Shown here in pieces: positions 21,834 through 35,000 of a stretch of 64,000 nt of DNA. The DNA is from Asterochloris sp. CNOR1 (Eukaryota > Chlorophyta > Trebouxiophyceae > Trebouxiales > Trebouxiaceae), in the NCBI GenBank assembly GCA_963969365.1, contig OZ017747.1, forward strand, positions 248,001 to 312,000, written 5' to 3'. The notes beneath the pieces were generated by a model that was not told the origin of the DNA, made no database searches, and worked only from the letters and a program-made list of their open reading frames with translations. Position 1 is the first letter of the stretch. Each line of letters begins with the position of its first letter. A program made the position numbers and the translations under genes.

Positions 21834-23304
21834 TCACTGTGCAGTGAAGGGACTGCTGTCTTGCTTTCCAGGCAGGCCCTCACCTGCAGCGCTCAGCGCA
21901 TGGTGGCCCTTTCTGATGAAGCTCATGCTTTTGTCTACACAGGCATGACATGCATGATCTCAGGATTTGAGATATTTGTTTGATCAAGGCCTGCACAATG
22001 ATCTTATGAGCACAAGAAAGCCATGCAAAGTCTCATAGGTCATTTTGGCCTATGAGACTGCATGTTGGCATTCCACCATAGAAGGTTGAGGCAATGCGCA
22101 CCGTACAGAGTCTGCAGGCAAAGGCGGTCACCCTTGATGCTAAGGCACTAATTCCCCTGCCCCCTGCAAGGATCCAGGCTCCTGAGTGGGTCCACGAGCA
22201 GTGCAACTGGCATGCCTGGCTGGTGAAGTGCACAAGAAGCAGCTCATAGACGTGCCCGGCGTGGGGGCACCGCAGGCCCACTTGAGCTTCCATGCGGTCA
22301 GGGTTAGAGCAACCTTAAGCTTGCAGGTGCCCTGGTTGACGGGTATCTGAAAAGGCAGCCCTAAGTTGGGAGGGCACAGCTGAAGGTGTGACACAAGGGC
22401 GCAATTGCTCGGCCAGCAGCAGTGTTATAGCAAAAAGATCTCTGCGCCCCTTGCTTAACTGGTAACACCACAAATGGCATGCAGCCAAGAACAAGCTGCA
22501 CCTAGGCCAACTTTCATCGTCAACATGGCATCAGCTCCAGGAGGCCATGCATGGCGTGTGATGCTGCACTGTGACGGGGCTGTAATGTGCATCATACTCT
22601 CAAGCTGCAGCCTCTCTGACATCAAAGACAAGGGCTGCTGCCAGATGCAGCAGCCATGTCTGGTTGGACACTACGTGCCCCTCCAGAAGCCTGTGCTTTC
22701 AGCAGAGCAACACTGTCAGGGTTGGCAGCAGCCACTTTGTGGATCACAACGGCCACCACTTTCCGGGCAAGAGGAGACTTAAGACGCTGTTGAATTATGG
22801 CTGTGAGAAGATGCATGCATTGCCGCACGCAGTGGCTTGAGGAATGCTGTCCCCATATTCTGCAGGTCAGTGGGATGCCATGATAGCTTCCGTGCACCAG
22901 CTGCGCCCTCAAAGTCATGACACACAGACAAAGGGCAGCCCTGTATGCCTTCTTGTCTGTTGCAGACTGCCTTGATGCAGCGAGCTCGGCCGCAACTCTT
23001 GCAGAGCATAGCAGAGAACTACTGTGAGGAGCATCAGCTCAGACTCAGCCATAGCAGTGGACTTCTTGATCACTGCCCCACTCGCTGAACAAGTCGCCGA
23101 ATCTGTTGATGTGGCACCATATGCCTCACTTTGCTGCCCAGGTCCCTAGACTCCTACACACCTCAGACATTTCTCTTTGGAGCAATGTCAGGAGCTGTCA
23201 TCTTGATTTATGCCATTCAGGTTGTGCAAGGCGCACTGAACTCTGCTGACGAAGTATTGCTTGGGTCCAGTATATATTGCAAGTCTGCTCAGGCAACAGC
23301 AGCT
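21834..23304. other. Upstream of ELP4; possible unassigned exons
   Basis: Contains the ELP4 promoter region. A minus-strand open stretch at about 22665-22795, after a CAG-like acceptor, encodes RLKSPLARKVVAVVIHKVAA and NPDSVALLKAQASGG and looks like real coding sequence, but no family was recognised and no full gene could be built. A plus-strand stretch near 23150-23270 encodes a hydrophobic segment (FLFGAMSGAVILIYAIQVV) of uncertain meaning. The rest is featureless. Confidence 0.3.
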
Positions 23305-24409
23305 TCAGGAAAATGCCAAGCTCACAATGTTGAGCACAACATCATCAGGAGTCCCGTCAGGTAAAGCTGCTCTGAGTGAGAGAACTGCATACATCATCTC
23401 AGATGCAGCGTCACGAGCCTCAGCAAGGTGTCTGGCGGTCAAGTGCGCTCGCTGCTGTAAAAGGTACACAAGCATACAGGGGCTAAATCTGTAAAGGAAC
23501 AATGCCTGACACTCCTGGTTGGACCACAAAGGGCAGGGAGGTTGCTGTTGGCGAGCCCACCTCAAAACTTCAAAATGGTTGTAGTTAGCTGCCCCCAGTG
23601 TGGCTATCCCATGGGCAGCCATGTTGGCGCAGCCACATTAGAACGCTGAGGTGGCCGCGTTGAGCAGCTGCACTGCAGACATGTGGACCCCATTCACAGC
23701 CATTCTGGTGGGCCCACTGCAGCACTGCCAGGTGGCCCCCTCTGGCTGCAGCCTCGCATGTGGTCGAATTCCATTCACAGCCGTTCTGGCGGGCAAACTG
23801 CAGCATTGCCAGCTGGCCTTCTCCGGCTGCCCACGCGCATGTGCTTGCGCTTCAGGCACAGCCGTGGTGGCGTGCCCATCTCAGTACCTCCAAGTGTCCA
23901 TTGCCTGCGGCAGCTGAACAGGTTTCCTCGTCCATGGGGCAGCCCTGCTCCCATGCCCACTGGAGCACTGCCAGGTGGCCCCCTCCGGCTGCAGCCGCGC
24001 ACGTGCTGTACCCCCAGTGACAGCCCTGCTCTCGTGCCCACTGGAGCACAGCCAAGTGGCCCCCTGCTGCTGCCTCTGTACACCATGGAAGATGGACAAT
24101 CAGGTGGCTTGCTCCTGCCGCCTCTAACCAGACCTGGATTTGTGGATTCTTTCGGCTTAAGAGCAATGCCCTGCTGGCGGAACCACTGCAGCACTTCCAG
24201 GTGGCCTTCTCTGGCTGCGCAGCAGCAGATCTGCCAGCGCATGCGCTCATCAAGGTGATGAGCCCTTGACTGCAGAAACTGCAGATCCCCAGCTTCGGCG
24301 GCTTCATAGCACCTGCAAGAGCACTCAAGAGGTAACTAAGATTGGGCTCCCATCCTTGAGGCACTGACGAGGCTACTTGCAGCAACGGTCCAACCCAGCA
24401 CTCACTCAT
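23305..24409 (-). pseudogene. Decayed ankyrin-repeat gene of the GHLEVLQWAR type
   Basis: The minus strand reads as consecutive repeats of about 27 residues of the kind GHLAVLQWAREQGCHW, GHLAVLQWAWEQGCPMDEET, GQLAMLQFARQNGCEW, GHLAVLQWAHQNGCEWG and GHLSVLMWLRQHGCPWD, then a non-repeat tail rich in Leu/Ala. Such repeats occur in large ankyrin families of algae and other protists. The frame is broken: a TGA at about 23849 stands where the repeat consensus has Trp (GCA-stop-SAST instead of GCAWSAST); the frame shifts between the last full repeat (GCPWDSHTGG) and the next (GAANYNHFEVLRWARQQ); and the upstream part near 24240 (REGHLEVLQWFRQQG) lies in yet another frame, which a splice could explain. 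A host pseudogene is the best reading. Confidence 0.7.
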
Positions 24410-27400
24410 CCATCAAAGACATGATTCCTATGTTGTTTCCTGAACCAGCAACAACAAATCAGGGGTGCTAGCACGTGTTCGTTTGGAATAAGGCTCGGGA
24501 ATAGCGGTATACAATCAGATAGCATCAGCAACAATAGGCGGGGAATGGCAGCCCCGGACCTCCCAACACAACACAGATCTCTGTGTCACTGTGCATGCTT
24601 GGGTAAGCTGTGGTAGGCTCATCTGACAGTTGCTGCTCTGCACTTGTGAGGGCTGTGTATCCCCTTGCCCGTCAATAGCACGCCTTGTGCTATGCTGTGC
24701 CTGGCAGCAGCTGCTGATACAGGGCACGTCAAGTGCATGCAACGTAGCGGCCGGCAGCTCTGGAGGCAGCGGACCTTTGTGTGCTTTCAGGCAGCTGCTG
24801 ATGCAGAGCAGTGTGGCCACTATCCAGCCACCAGCGCTGCAGGCAATGTGACTGCATAAAAAGGCAGCAACCAGCAGCGCCTTGGGCACTGGATCTGTGT
24901 GCACAAACCGCCGGCACACCACCTAGATTTTGCAGGCTTGATTCCTGCAATAACAAGGCTGTCTCACTCACAATCTCAAGGAGCTGTGGGTGAGCACCGA
25001 GTTGTCCACATCCCTGGCCCCTCGGGCCACGCGCCACCCTGGGGGTGGGCCGCATCATGCAAGACGGCGTGATCACGGGTGGGCCCAGCTGTGTAGTGTG
25101 CTGGTGGCTGAGCACGATTGCCAGACATATCTCAGCAGCCATCCTGCAGTGATCACACTGGCCCCATGTCTGGCTTGGACTTCAGCACCTGGGCACGCCA
25201 ATGGCGACTACAGCTGGACGACCACCAGCCCACCCTGTTTCTGGCCATGCAGGGAATCAAACTCTGCGTCTCAGCTGTCCTGCTGCCAGTCGATGAGGGC
25301 AGCAGGGATGCTGGGTACTGGGTGCTGGTCAGGGCCAATTGGGTGCCCCGCCCCGCCCCGCCAACAGCAGCCACAGGCACCACACCAACGTTTATTGAGG
25401 GCAGCCTCCTGGTTGCCCTGACTGGCTGTGCGCCAGACAACGCCTGGGTCGGCTGCAATGCAAGGCCGCAGGCTGCTGTGCCTGCAAGCTTTCAGCGGCA
25501 TGGCCAGGTGTGCTGCGGTGTTTACAGTTCGATGCTGATGGCCATCTGGACGGCGGCAGCCACAGGCCACAACATGCAGCTCCTCTCCCCTCTGGATGTC
25601 AGCCAGCCTGCAGGCCCATGCCTGGCTGGCCATGGCCCCCTGCAGAAATGCCCTGCTCCCATGGCCGTCTCCATCACCGCCTGCATGTGTACAGTGGTTG
25701 ATGTTGCATCATGAGCATTTATCTGAGCATTCCATACTGTACCTTGAGCACCACCAAGACCAACCATGGATTGCTGTAAATACCTATGCGCTTTTGCCAT
25801 ATCTGCTTGCAGTTTTGATGTGCTGTCGTGTCATTAGAGCACTCAATGGAGTCAAGCACGATGTTGTTGCCTGATTGGGCCAACAGGCCTTTCCAAATTT
25901 TGATGTGACATCCTTCTGTGTCATCTGCCTGAAACCAGGTTGTTGTATTTGCTCTAGGTGGACTGCCGTCAAGGGCACATTGCAGAAGTCAGGAACACCT
26001 TATCTGTCGAGCCACTGCATGCAGTCATGCTTGCATCTCCTCACAAGCCATGATCTAACAGCACTCCAAGCGGTTCTTGCCTGGAATGAGATGCATTGCG
26101 GTGGCCGTCACAGTCCGCATGATTCTCCTTCTCACAAGCTGTAGCGTGAGCTGTAGCCTCAGTTCCATCTGCTGCGCAAAGACCTCCTGGCCCTCCACCA
26201 CAAGTGGCAGAGCGCCAGAGCACAGATTGTGAACGCTCTCCAACTCCTGCATATTGACTGACTGGTGCTTAATGCTGAAGTAGAGCCAAACTGGGGCCTG
26301 CAGAATGCCAGCCGCATTCCAGGTCCCAGGACGCTTGTAGCAGCGTTTGCAGCACCCACAGCTGCCACTCACCCATAGCTGGGTGTCCAGCTGTTGCACC
26401 ACAGGTCCCCGACGCTTTCAATCCTCTGAATGCCTCTTTCAGAAAGCCCTGCACTGCGACAGGACCTCCCCAAGTAGCGGCTGGTGTTGCCACTACTGAC
26501 TCCCTGCCACACTGCCCGTCCAGGTAGCTGCCAGCACGCGGAGTCTGTCCTGAGCTTGTGCGATGACTGCCTGCGTGATCTTCTGCTGCCAGAGCATGGG
26601 TGACCGCAGTGAGCCGTCCAGTGACTCCTGCTGAGGCTGCAGCGCTTTCTGAATGTGAGCGGGAGCACTGGCTCGCCCCGTGCCTTCAGCAGGGCACCCC
26701 AGCTGGCATGACGGTCACAGCAGTTGTTGCTGCTCTGCCTGTGCTGGCTTTCCCTTGACTGATGACTGATGACTGGGGAAGACAGCACGCCAGGCAATGC
26801 CAGGCTGGATTCCCTGAAGATACAACAATCGAAATGTGAGTGCTGGTTCACAAGGCTCCTGAATGCAACAAACCTGTTGGCATCCTTCCAGATGACAGCA
26901 TCTTGTGCTGCCACGAAGACTCACTGGTGCGCGTCAGCGGTCCAGCAGTGGGGACAGTTTCAGCAGAAAACCACAGTGTGTGTCAGGCACCAGCAGCAGA
27001 GCTCATACAGCCTGCTCGCACAGCAGGAAGTACCCCTGCTGAGGCTGTCAGAGAGAGCCAGTCAAGGCAAGATGTCCAGCTTCTGCACTCACTGTGCCCT
27101 GGGCGCTGGTCCAGATGCTCAGCTTGCCCTGAAGAGACAGGGCTGACTCATGCCCTCCGGGTGGAAGGTTGCTGGCCGTATACTGCAGGTGGTCCGCGGC
27201 CTGGTTGCACCATCAAGTTGCGAGGGCCTGCCCGCACCATCATCAGACAGGCAGGGGCTTCAGACATGCGCTGCTGGCTGGGCCAGGATGGTCAATCTGG
27301 AGGGGCAGCTGCGCGCTGCCCCGGGCTGAGCAGGTCAAGCTACAGGCCGCCCATGCCAGGATGGCTGAGCTGGATGGGCAGCTGCAACCCGCACAGGCCG

Positions 27401-28990
27401 CGCACAACACAAAGATTGCCCAGACCAGGGGACAGAAAGGCACAGGATTCAGAGCCAACTTTGTGCTCGAAGGGTTGGTCAGTCCGCACTAGGCCCAGCT
27501 GGAGGCACAGCTGCAGCGCGGGGCAACCTGCAGGCTGCCCAGCGCAGCTGGAGGCCCAGCTGTACAGTGCACAGGCCGTGCAGAGCAACCTGCCCGCTCC
27601 TCAGGCAGTGGTAGCCGAGCCTGAGGGGCTGGTACACGCAGTCCATCAGCAGCTTAGAGGGCGTGCTCTCTGCAGAACACAGCTGTGGGAGAAGGATGCC
27701 CAGCTGGCTATGTCCCCAGTAGCAGCTGGAAGTCGCTTGGCTGCAATGGTGCAAGACAATGGCAGCCAAGTTGAGGTGGCTAGCTGGGCGTCGTGTGTGA
27801 CAAACGGCAGCCCTGGAAGCACCTGCTGCAGCCCAAGATGGGGCAGCTCGCCATGCTGCAATGGCTGTCCCTTTGCCACCCTCCAGGCAGCCACTTGAGT
27901 TGAAATGTCACTGCCTTGCTGTGGGCGCAACAGCAGCAGTCCAGACCGCCCTGATGGAGCTGGAGCCAGCTGAGGTGTAGCTGCTCCTCATGCCATGTCT
28001 GCAGACAGCTGATGGATCAGAGCCCGTCTAAAAACAAGCTGAGTGCTGAAAGCCTGTGCCCCAGCACATGCCCCAACTCATGCCAGCAGTCATTTTTTCT
28101 CACTGAGATGCATGTCCCTGCGCAGGTGGTTATGATCCAGCTGGGGCCAGTAGGCCACGCCGCAGCTTGCACAGTGCCAGGTAAAGCAACAGAAGCTGCC
28201 CCACCTGCTAGACTTTGCAGTCCCCCGGACAAGGCTGACAGCATCTATGCCATGCTGGAGCAGAAACAGTCCGGCTGACCTGGAGGAAGAAGTTCTGCAG
28301 CTCACAGAGCATTGTTGCTGTCCTGTCCACGTGGTGATGGTGTTCAGTCCAGTTTGGGCACAGACGGAATGCTGGAGCCATATCAAGCACATGGCTGGCC
28401 GGCATGACGCCGGCAAAGCTGCCGCCGTTGCGGTAGCAGCGTGAACAGATCAAGCCTTGCATGTATGCCGGAAACGTGTCGTGGCGATCTGAGGGAGCTG
28501 AATCTGCAAACCTCTCTTATCCAGCAAACTTTTCCTGGTCGTGAACATAATGGTCAGAGGAGTACACCATAGACCGGGCACCCGGTGAGATCAGACTGCT
28601 GCTGCAAAGCATGAAGTCCTCATGTTTTGGGCTCACTAACTGCTGCACGCTTGCCTGGTGAGCTTGCTTCTCCCCAATATGTAGGTAGCCAGTGTAGGTA
28701 GCCAGAGACACAATGGAAGTGGACAGGGCGATTTACGCTTGAAAATTCATGCGCTCAGAATTGGCATTCAGGCCAGGAAAGCTCACTGCGAGCGAGGCGG
28801 AGATCAGGAGCAAGGCTGCCACTGCTCAGGAGGTGGCCAGGTGAACTCTGAGTGCGGCATCCTGCATTCTCATCGCGTCATTAACTCAGCACGTCGCCAC
28901 ATCATCTCTGGGCAAGGGGTTTACAGCAGAGCCTCTCCCCCTCACTGCTCTTTGCCCTTCCCCACACTTGATTTTTTGCAGGTGCCTGGC
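24410..28990. other. Gene-poor stretch with coding fragments
   Basis: No complete gene could be built over 4.5 kb. Open fragments include a plus-strand frame at 25118-25714 (198 codons; begins near MSGLDFSTWARQWRLQL), minus-strand frames at 26269-26914, and a plus-strand remnant around 28190-28280 (PPDKADSIYAMLEQKQ). None has a recognised family or convincing splice partners. The stretch may hold lineage-specific exons, regulatory DNA or decayed genes. Confidence 0.4.
27160..27900 (+). pseudogene. Possible coiled-coil gene remnant
   Basis: Short coiled-coil-like strings recur on the plus strand but in changing frames: NLEGQLRAAPG, ARMAELDGQLQPAQAAH, QLEAQLQRG, QLEAQLYSAQAVQSNL and LVHAVHQQLRG. 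They suggest a repetitive LEAQL-type coiled coil broken by stops and frame changes. A set of small exons is possible, but I could not make the phases agree. Confidence 0.3.
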
Positions 28991-29090
28991 AGCATGGCAC
29001 CAGTTGAGCAGTCTGAAGCCAACGCCTGGCAGTTGCATGTAATGGTGCAAGCTCGCCACTCGCTCACCCACTTAACTCCCTGCCTGCAGC

Positions 29091-32000
29091 TTGACAGCCA
29101 GCCCCGAGTTCCAGCAGTGGTTGCAGGCGCAGCGCAGTTCGGGGTCCTCTGGGTGGGCTCGGCTCGCATCTGTCTTGTTCTTGGCCCTAGTGCTGTGCGC
29201 AGGCTGCCTGCTCATGCCACAGCCAGAGCAGCTGAGCACTCCTGAGACCGCCACTGTCATTGTGGAGCAGCCTTCCATCAGATTGTTACCTCAGTCAGCG
29301 CCATCAGAGGGCACCACTGTGGCTCATGGTTCTCAAGCCGTTTCCACGCTGCTCCCCACAGCAAGCGAGCTGCCTGAACCTCAGCAGCTGCTCTCAGAGC
29401 CTCTGGAGGAGATCAGAGGAAGCACAGAGGGTGGGCAGCCAGCGCAGCCTCAGGATGACTTGAGCCTGGAGAGCTCGTCGTCCGCTTGTGAGTATGCTGG
29501 GCAGCAGCAGGAGCCCCAGGCTGAGCTTGAGGACAGCGGCGTCTGGCACAGCCAGCCAGATGCGGCTGCTGACAAGGAACAGACTGAACAGCAACAGCAA
29601 CGGGATCAGTTGCAGTCTGGGCTTGAGGAGAAACACGCCTGGATTTCTGAGCTGCGCGGCACTGCTGATGAGGGGCTTGCTGTGCTCAGCAAAGCTGCGC
29701 CAGCAGTGGCTGGGTTGCAGCAGCCGCCCCAGGCTGAGCTTGAACATGGCTGCGTCTGGGATGGTGAGCCAACCGTGACTGCCGATGAGGAGCAGACTGA
29801 ACAGCAACAGGATCAGTTGCAGTCTGACTTCAACGACAGTTGCACTTGGATTCCTGAGATGAGCAGTGCTGCTCATGAGGGGCATGCTGTTCTCAGCAAT
29901 GCTGCACCAGCTGAGGCTGGACAGGATTGGCAACCCGGCACTCTGCCAGAGGAGGAGGAATTCTCGACAGGTCAGGCACTGTGTCAAGTACCACAGCTGC
30001 AGCCTGCGACGCTGGTTAGCAGGACCAGTAACAGCAACAGTGTCATGCTGCATGACTGCAAGCAAGCCTTTCATGCTGCCAGCCAGCATCTGTGGCACTC
30101 CCAGACAGGCCTGAACAGCACCCTTGTGCTCCCCTGCAGACGCCTTGGGGGAGTGCCTCGCCAGCGCAGCACCTCAGCACAGCCCCAGACCAGGCTCGCT
30201 GCTGTCCACAGCTGCGGCAGTGCTGGAGTCCCTCGAGTCCTGCAGCTGGCGCCAGGCTCTGCCCGTCCTAAGCATGGCGGCCTTTGGCTCTGTTTGCTTG
30301 GCTGCTGGTGTGTTGCTCAGCCGCCAGGGCAGCCGCCGTGCAGGCCCAGCACCTGGCCAGCCTCTAGGACAAGCAGTGAACTGTGAAGCAGCCACACCTG
30401 TGGCAGCCAAGCCTGCACCAGTGACCCCGGCTGCCCACCCACAGCGCAGACAGCGCAGACGTCGACTCAGGCGGGACGACAGCGCCCACAACCAAGCCGC
30501 AGCAGCATGTCCCATCATTGCTCCTGCTGCTGGTAACAGAGATGCACGCCCGCCCGCAGCTCCTGAGGCCGCTGCTGCTGCTACCAGCGGCGCAGAAGCC
30601 TGGCCACAGGCAGCCACAGAGGCCACTGCTGCCCTCGCTGACAGCACAGAAGCAGGGGCGCCCGTAGCCCTTGAGGCTGCCACTGACAGCACAGACGACG
30701 GGGCGCCCGCAGCCCGCGGGGCCATTGCTGCTGCTGTCAGCAGCACTGATGCAAGGGCGTCTGCAGCCCCTGAGGCTGCTGCTGATGGCATGGCCGCGAG
30801 GGCGCCCGCAACCTCTGGGGCCCCTGCTGCTGCCGCCGGCAGCATAGATACAGGGCCACCACCCGCCTCTGAAGCCACTTCTGTTGGCAGCACCGGCTTG
30901 CTGCCCCCCTCAGATCCTCAGACCGCAGCTGCTGCCGCCAACGACAATGCAGGCGCAGCCTGTACACCCCCTGACGCAGCTCAAAGGGCAGCTTTGGAGC
31001 CAAGGCAGCCCCGAAAGGATACAGCAGCTGGTGTTGGGGCACAGCACCAGCTCCACACCTCTCCGACGGGCTGTGGAGTGGAGGAACAGGCAGACAGATT
31101 GCCCAGCATGGAGCTGGCTCACAACCTGCTCAACACAGGCGGCTCAGAGGCCCTCCTGACCAGTGGAGAGAGCGAGCAGTGGAATGGAGAGCTGCTCACG
31201 GGGCGAGGGCGCAGCCGAGACAGCAGCCTGGATGGTGCCTGGGAGGCCCTGCTGGGGCTGACTGTCAGCGGCGCGCCGCGTGACAGTCTGGACGAGCGGC
31301 ATGCTCCACAGGAGGCAGCAGGCCGCCGCCTGAACGGCGGCATGATGTTCCCTGCTGAGGGGGACGCCTTTCCAGATGAGCCTCGCCTGGGCGCGCTCGC
31401 TATCGTCCGGCGGTCTCTGGATGAGGTGGGCGCAGAGTGTGCAGGCTGCTACCTCTCCTGTTTTTGGTACCTCAGGCAGCTTGATCACACTTGTTTGATG
31501 GTATTGGATTGCGTGCTGATTTGCCTGCATCTACAAGTGCATGGCAGCTACTGAGGTACATTTGACACAACGCTGTACGCCTTGCAGGGCATGCCAGACA
31601 GATTTGTTTCCTGTAGGGGTTTCTGCTTTGATTTCTTTGCACCTCAAATGTTGATTTGGCCAACATAAGCTGCAGATCAACCGCCTGTCCATGATGGCCA
31701 GCCCAGATCCAATGCAGCTTCTTTGACTCAGCTCACTGCAGCCTGCAGCATGCCGCTCATGCTTATCAAAGGTGGTCACGCTGCAAGTTCAAGCACATCC
31801 TGACTCGATGCAGCCTCACCACTGGCCCATTGCCTTCTGCAGGGGAGGCCCGACACGCCCACCATGACAGCCCTGCTGCACTCCATCTTTGTGGATGATG
31901 GGGATGACAGCGCAAGTGTTGCGCCCTCAGCAGTTGAGGATGCTGAGGAGGATGTGGCACTTCCAGAAGCGCTGGCTGAGGAGGCAGAACTAGCAGCTGA

Positions 32001-35000
32001 GGCAGCAGAGGCGGCTCTTGCTGCTGCCAGCGATGTCCTCCTGAGGGAGACTTCAGGTGGGCAGGGGCACCCAACGCAAAATTACTGCGCCCTGTTCGTT
32101 GTAGCAGAGCTGGCACTGCTGCTGCCAGCAATACTGACCCAGAGGGATGCTGCAGGTTTGCAGGGGCTGCACCAGAAGCACACATATTTGCCCCTAGCAA
32201 TCAGTGGCACTATTGCTGCCTTGTGCTAACATCAAAATACCTAGCTGTGCTGTGTCCCTGAACCAGCCAGCAGTCAGCAGGAGACGTGTTCGAGCAGGCC
32301 TGACAGTAGCATGGGTACAGCAGGCAGTGCATTGTGCAGCCCTCAGCTGCTGAGGGCTGTGACTCAAGATGTGCTCTGCTGTAGGGGTAAAGCAGACACG
32401 TTGTGGGGGTTGGTTACACAGCTCAGGGGGCCAGGTGTACCCACAATTCAATATCGGCTTGTGGCACGCCAAGCGCCAGGGTTTGTGCCAGGGTGTTCCT
32501 TGCAATGCAGCCTGCGCAGTGGCTGTCAAAAAGTGGACAGCTGCTCAATTGGGAAGGTGCATCAAGCAGAATGGTTGCACAGATAAGCCCCCAAGTCTGC
32601 CTTAGGCTTCGCTCAGGCAGGCAGAGTGACCATGAGGCTCAGCAGGTGCCCTTAGCCCTCAGCCAGCTTCTGCCCATCTTGCAGGAGCAGGCCCTGTGGA
32701 CGTGCAAGCTGCTGTCCAGGAGGCAGTTCCTTTGGCAGTATCGGCAGCAATTGAGGCTGCTGCACTGGATGAGCAGCAACAGCAGCAGCAGGAGAGCTCA
32801 GGTGGTGCTGCTGCTGCCAAGGCGGCAGTGCCTGCGGCAGCATCAGCACAGACTTTGCCAGCAGCAGGGCACGCTTCACTTGAAGAGCTGCAGCAGCAGG
32901 AGAGCTCAGGTGGCCTTGATTCTGCTGCTGCCCAGCCGGCAGTGCCTGTGGCAGCATCAGCACTGGTGCTGCCAGCAGCAGGGGACGCTTCACTTGAAGA
33001 GCTGCAGCAGCAGGAGAGCTCAGGTTGCCCTGACTCTGCTGCTGCCCAGCTGGCAGTGCCTGCGACAGCATCAGCACAGGTGCTGCCAGTAGCAGGGGAC
33101 GCTTCACTTGAAGAGCTGCAGCAGCAGGAGAGCTCAGGGGCTCTTGCTTCTGCTGCTGCTCAGGATGCCATGCCTGCAGAAGCCTCGGCCGCTGTGCTGC
33201 CAGTGGCAGAGGACGGTGCCTGCCACGCCAGAGAGGTGCCTGCCACATCAAAGCCAGTCCAGGCTCTCTCTCCCCTCCCGCTGGAACTCCTGTACCCTCA
33301 GGATGAGCCATGCCTGACTGCAGTAGCATCGCCTATGTCACGTGCTGCAGTGGCAGAGCCTGCCACACCAGAGCCAGTCCAGGCCTTGGCTGCTGCCTCG
33401 TCAGAGCCCACTAGCCCTCAGGGGGAGGCAGGCCCTGCTGCTGCAGCAGCATGGCCGCCAGCGCAGCAGGCTGCCATGCCAGAGCCAGTCCAGGCCTTGA
33501 CTGCTGCCCCAGCAGAGCCCCAGAGCCCACCCACTCTGGAGCCCAGCTTGTCGACAGCAGCAAGGCTGCTGGAGCAGCAGGCTGCAGTGGCAGAGCATGC
33601 TACGCTGGAACCAGCGCAGGCTGTGCCTGCTGTGTCGCCGCAGGAGCTGATCCCTCGGACCTTGGGGTGGGACTCAGCAACAGCGTCATCAGACTCTGAA
33701 GGGTTGGGTGGCGCACAGGAGTGCATATTGGCAGCTGCTGTTGTGGACGCAGCAGACCAGCAGACGCTGGACACTGCTGCCCTGCCACCTGCAGATGCAG
33801 CAGCACACGCAGAGCAGCAGGACTTCAGGGAGCCCCTGCTGGAGGTGGCAGATCAGGTCCTGAAACCCGTCTCGGCCAGTAGCAGTCTGGCGGGGTCTGG
33901 TGCTGTGTCTAAGCCCGGCAGGCAAGCGACCATGCGCAGCTCAGGCTCAGGGGTAGTCCCTGTGGCGGCTGCTGCTGCAGCAGAGGCGGGGTCGAGTGTG
34001 GAGAAGGTCCACGTGAGGCCTTCAGCAGCTGCAGCTGCACCTGCGGGAGAGGCCAGTGTGTCCACCAAGACAGACTTTCATGTGGTGTGCACACTGGCTG
34101 CCCGTCTGAGGATGGAAAGGAGGCTGGCAGAGCATGCAGTGAGCCAGGCCGAGGAGATGAAGGATGTCAAGCCCAGGGCATCAGATGCAGGTAGGCAGCA
34201 CTTGCCCTGTTCTATATGCAGCAGCACGTCCAAGCCGCTGAGTGCACCACTTCAACTACTGCTGCTCTTCATGACTCGACATTGCTGTAGTCCTGTGCTG
34301 TGATCTCTGGCTGTAATTTTGTATAGCAATGCTGGTGGCCCTGCTTGCAGGCAGCAGCAGCCCCCAGACTCTGCGCGCTTCACTCCCGAGCCTGGACAGC
34401 GCTGCCAGCTCCACAGGCAGGCTGTCCATTGGCGGCCTCATGGCTGACCTGCCCAAGCTGTCTGTCAAGCTCAGCGCTGCTGACGAGGCCGAGGTGCGCT
34501 GCTCCCTTTCTCTGGTCAGGAGGCGGCATGTTGGATGTTTACAGTCACATCATGGTGCACAGCAGCCAGCAGGAGTACGTGATGTTCTGACATCATACAC
34601 TTTAGCAGGAGCATGCGGGAGCACATGTTGATCTGACTGCCAAGCATACCTGCAGGAGCATGCAGAAGCACATGTTGATCTCACCTCATGCGTAGCAAAG
34701 AAGTACTCCTTCCCTGACCACACTCCCCTGTCAGACCTTCAGCTGCCATTTCAGAGCCTGCTTGATGCCTGGCACAATGCCTTCCTATGCAGGTTGCAAA
34801 CAAATTTGCATTAGCTCTATGGCTTAATGCCAACTTGTGCAGTCTGCAAATCTGCATAGGCTCTGTGGCAGCTGCTCATCCCTTGGCTTTGTAGCAGATG
34901 CTCATGACAGAGCTTGTTTTTGGCGCAGTCTCGGTTAGGTCAGGTGCTGTTGCGCAGCCGTCTTTCTATGCTACGCAGCTGATAACGTTGCTCTGCGGGC

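Noticed and set aside
23840-23860. TGA in the ankyrin gene as a selenocysteine codon
   Set aside because: The position is Trp in the repeat consensus, a second frame change follows, and selenocysteine has no role in ankyrin repeats; a nonsense change is simpler.
23305-24409. Giant-virus origin of the ankyrin repeats
   Set aside because: Similar repeats occur in giant viruses, but also widely in algal genomes; no other virus-like gene is near, so a host gene is the simpler reading.
26840-27898. Plus-strand open frame of about 350 codons
   Set aside because: The coding-like words inside it fall in other frames; amino acid make-up is Cys/Trp/Arg-heavy, typical of an antisense or wrong-frame reading of CTG/CAG-rich DNA.
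28994-29047. ATG at 28994 as first exon of the giant repeat protein
   Set aside because: The reading MAPVEQSEANAWQLH is attractive, but its donor (phase 0) does not match the phase needed at the next acceptor.
30174-30893. Minus-strand Ala-rich frame of 239 codons
   Set aside because: Antisense shadow of the Ala-rich plus-strand exon 30140-31425.
32652-33329. Minus-strand frame of 225 codons opposite the giant repeat protein
   Set aside because: It mirrors the 114-base repeat of the plus-strand exon; the plus strand has matching splice phases on both sides.
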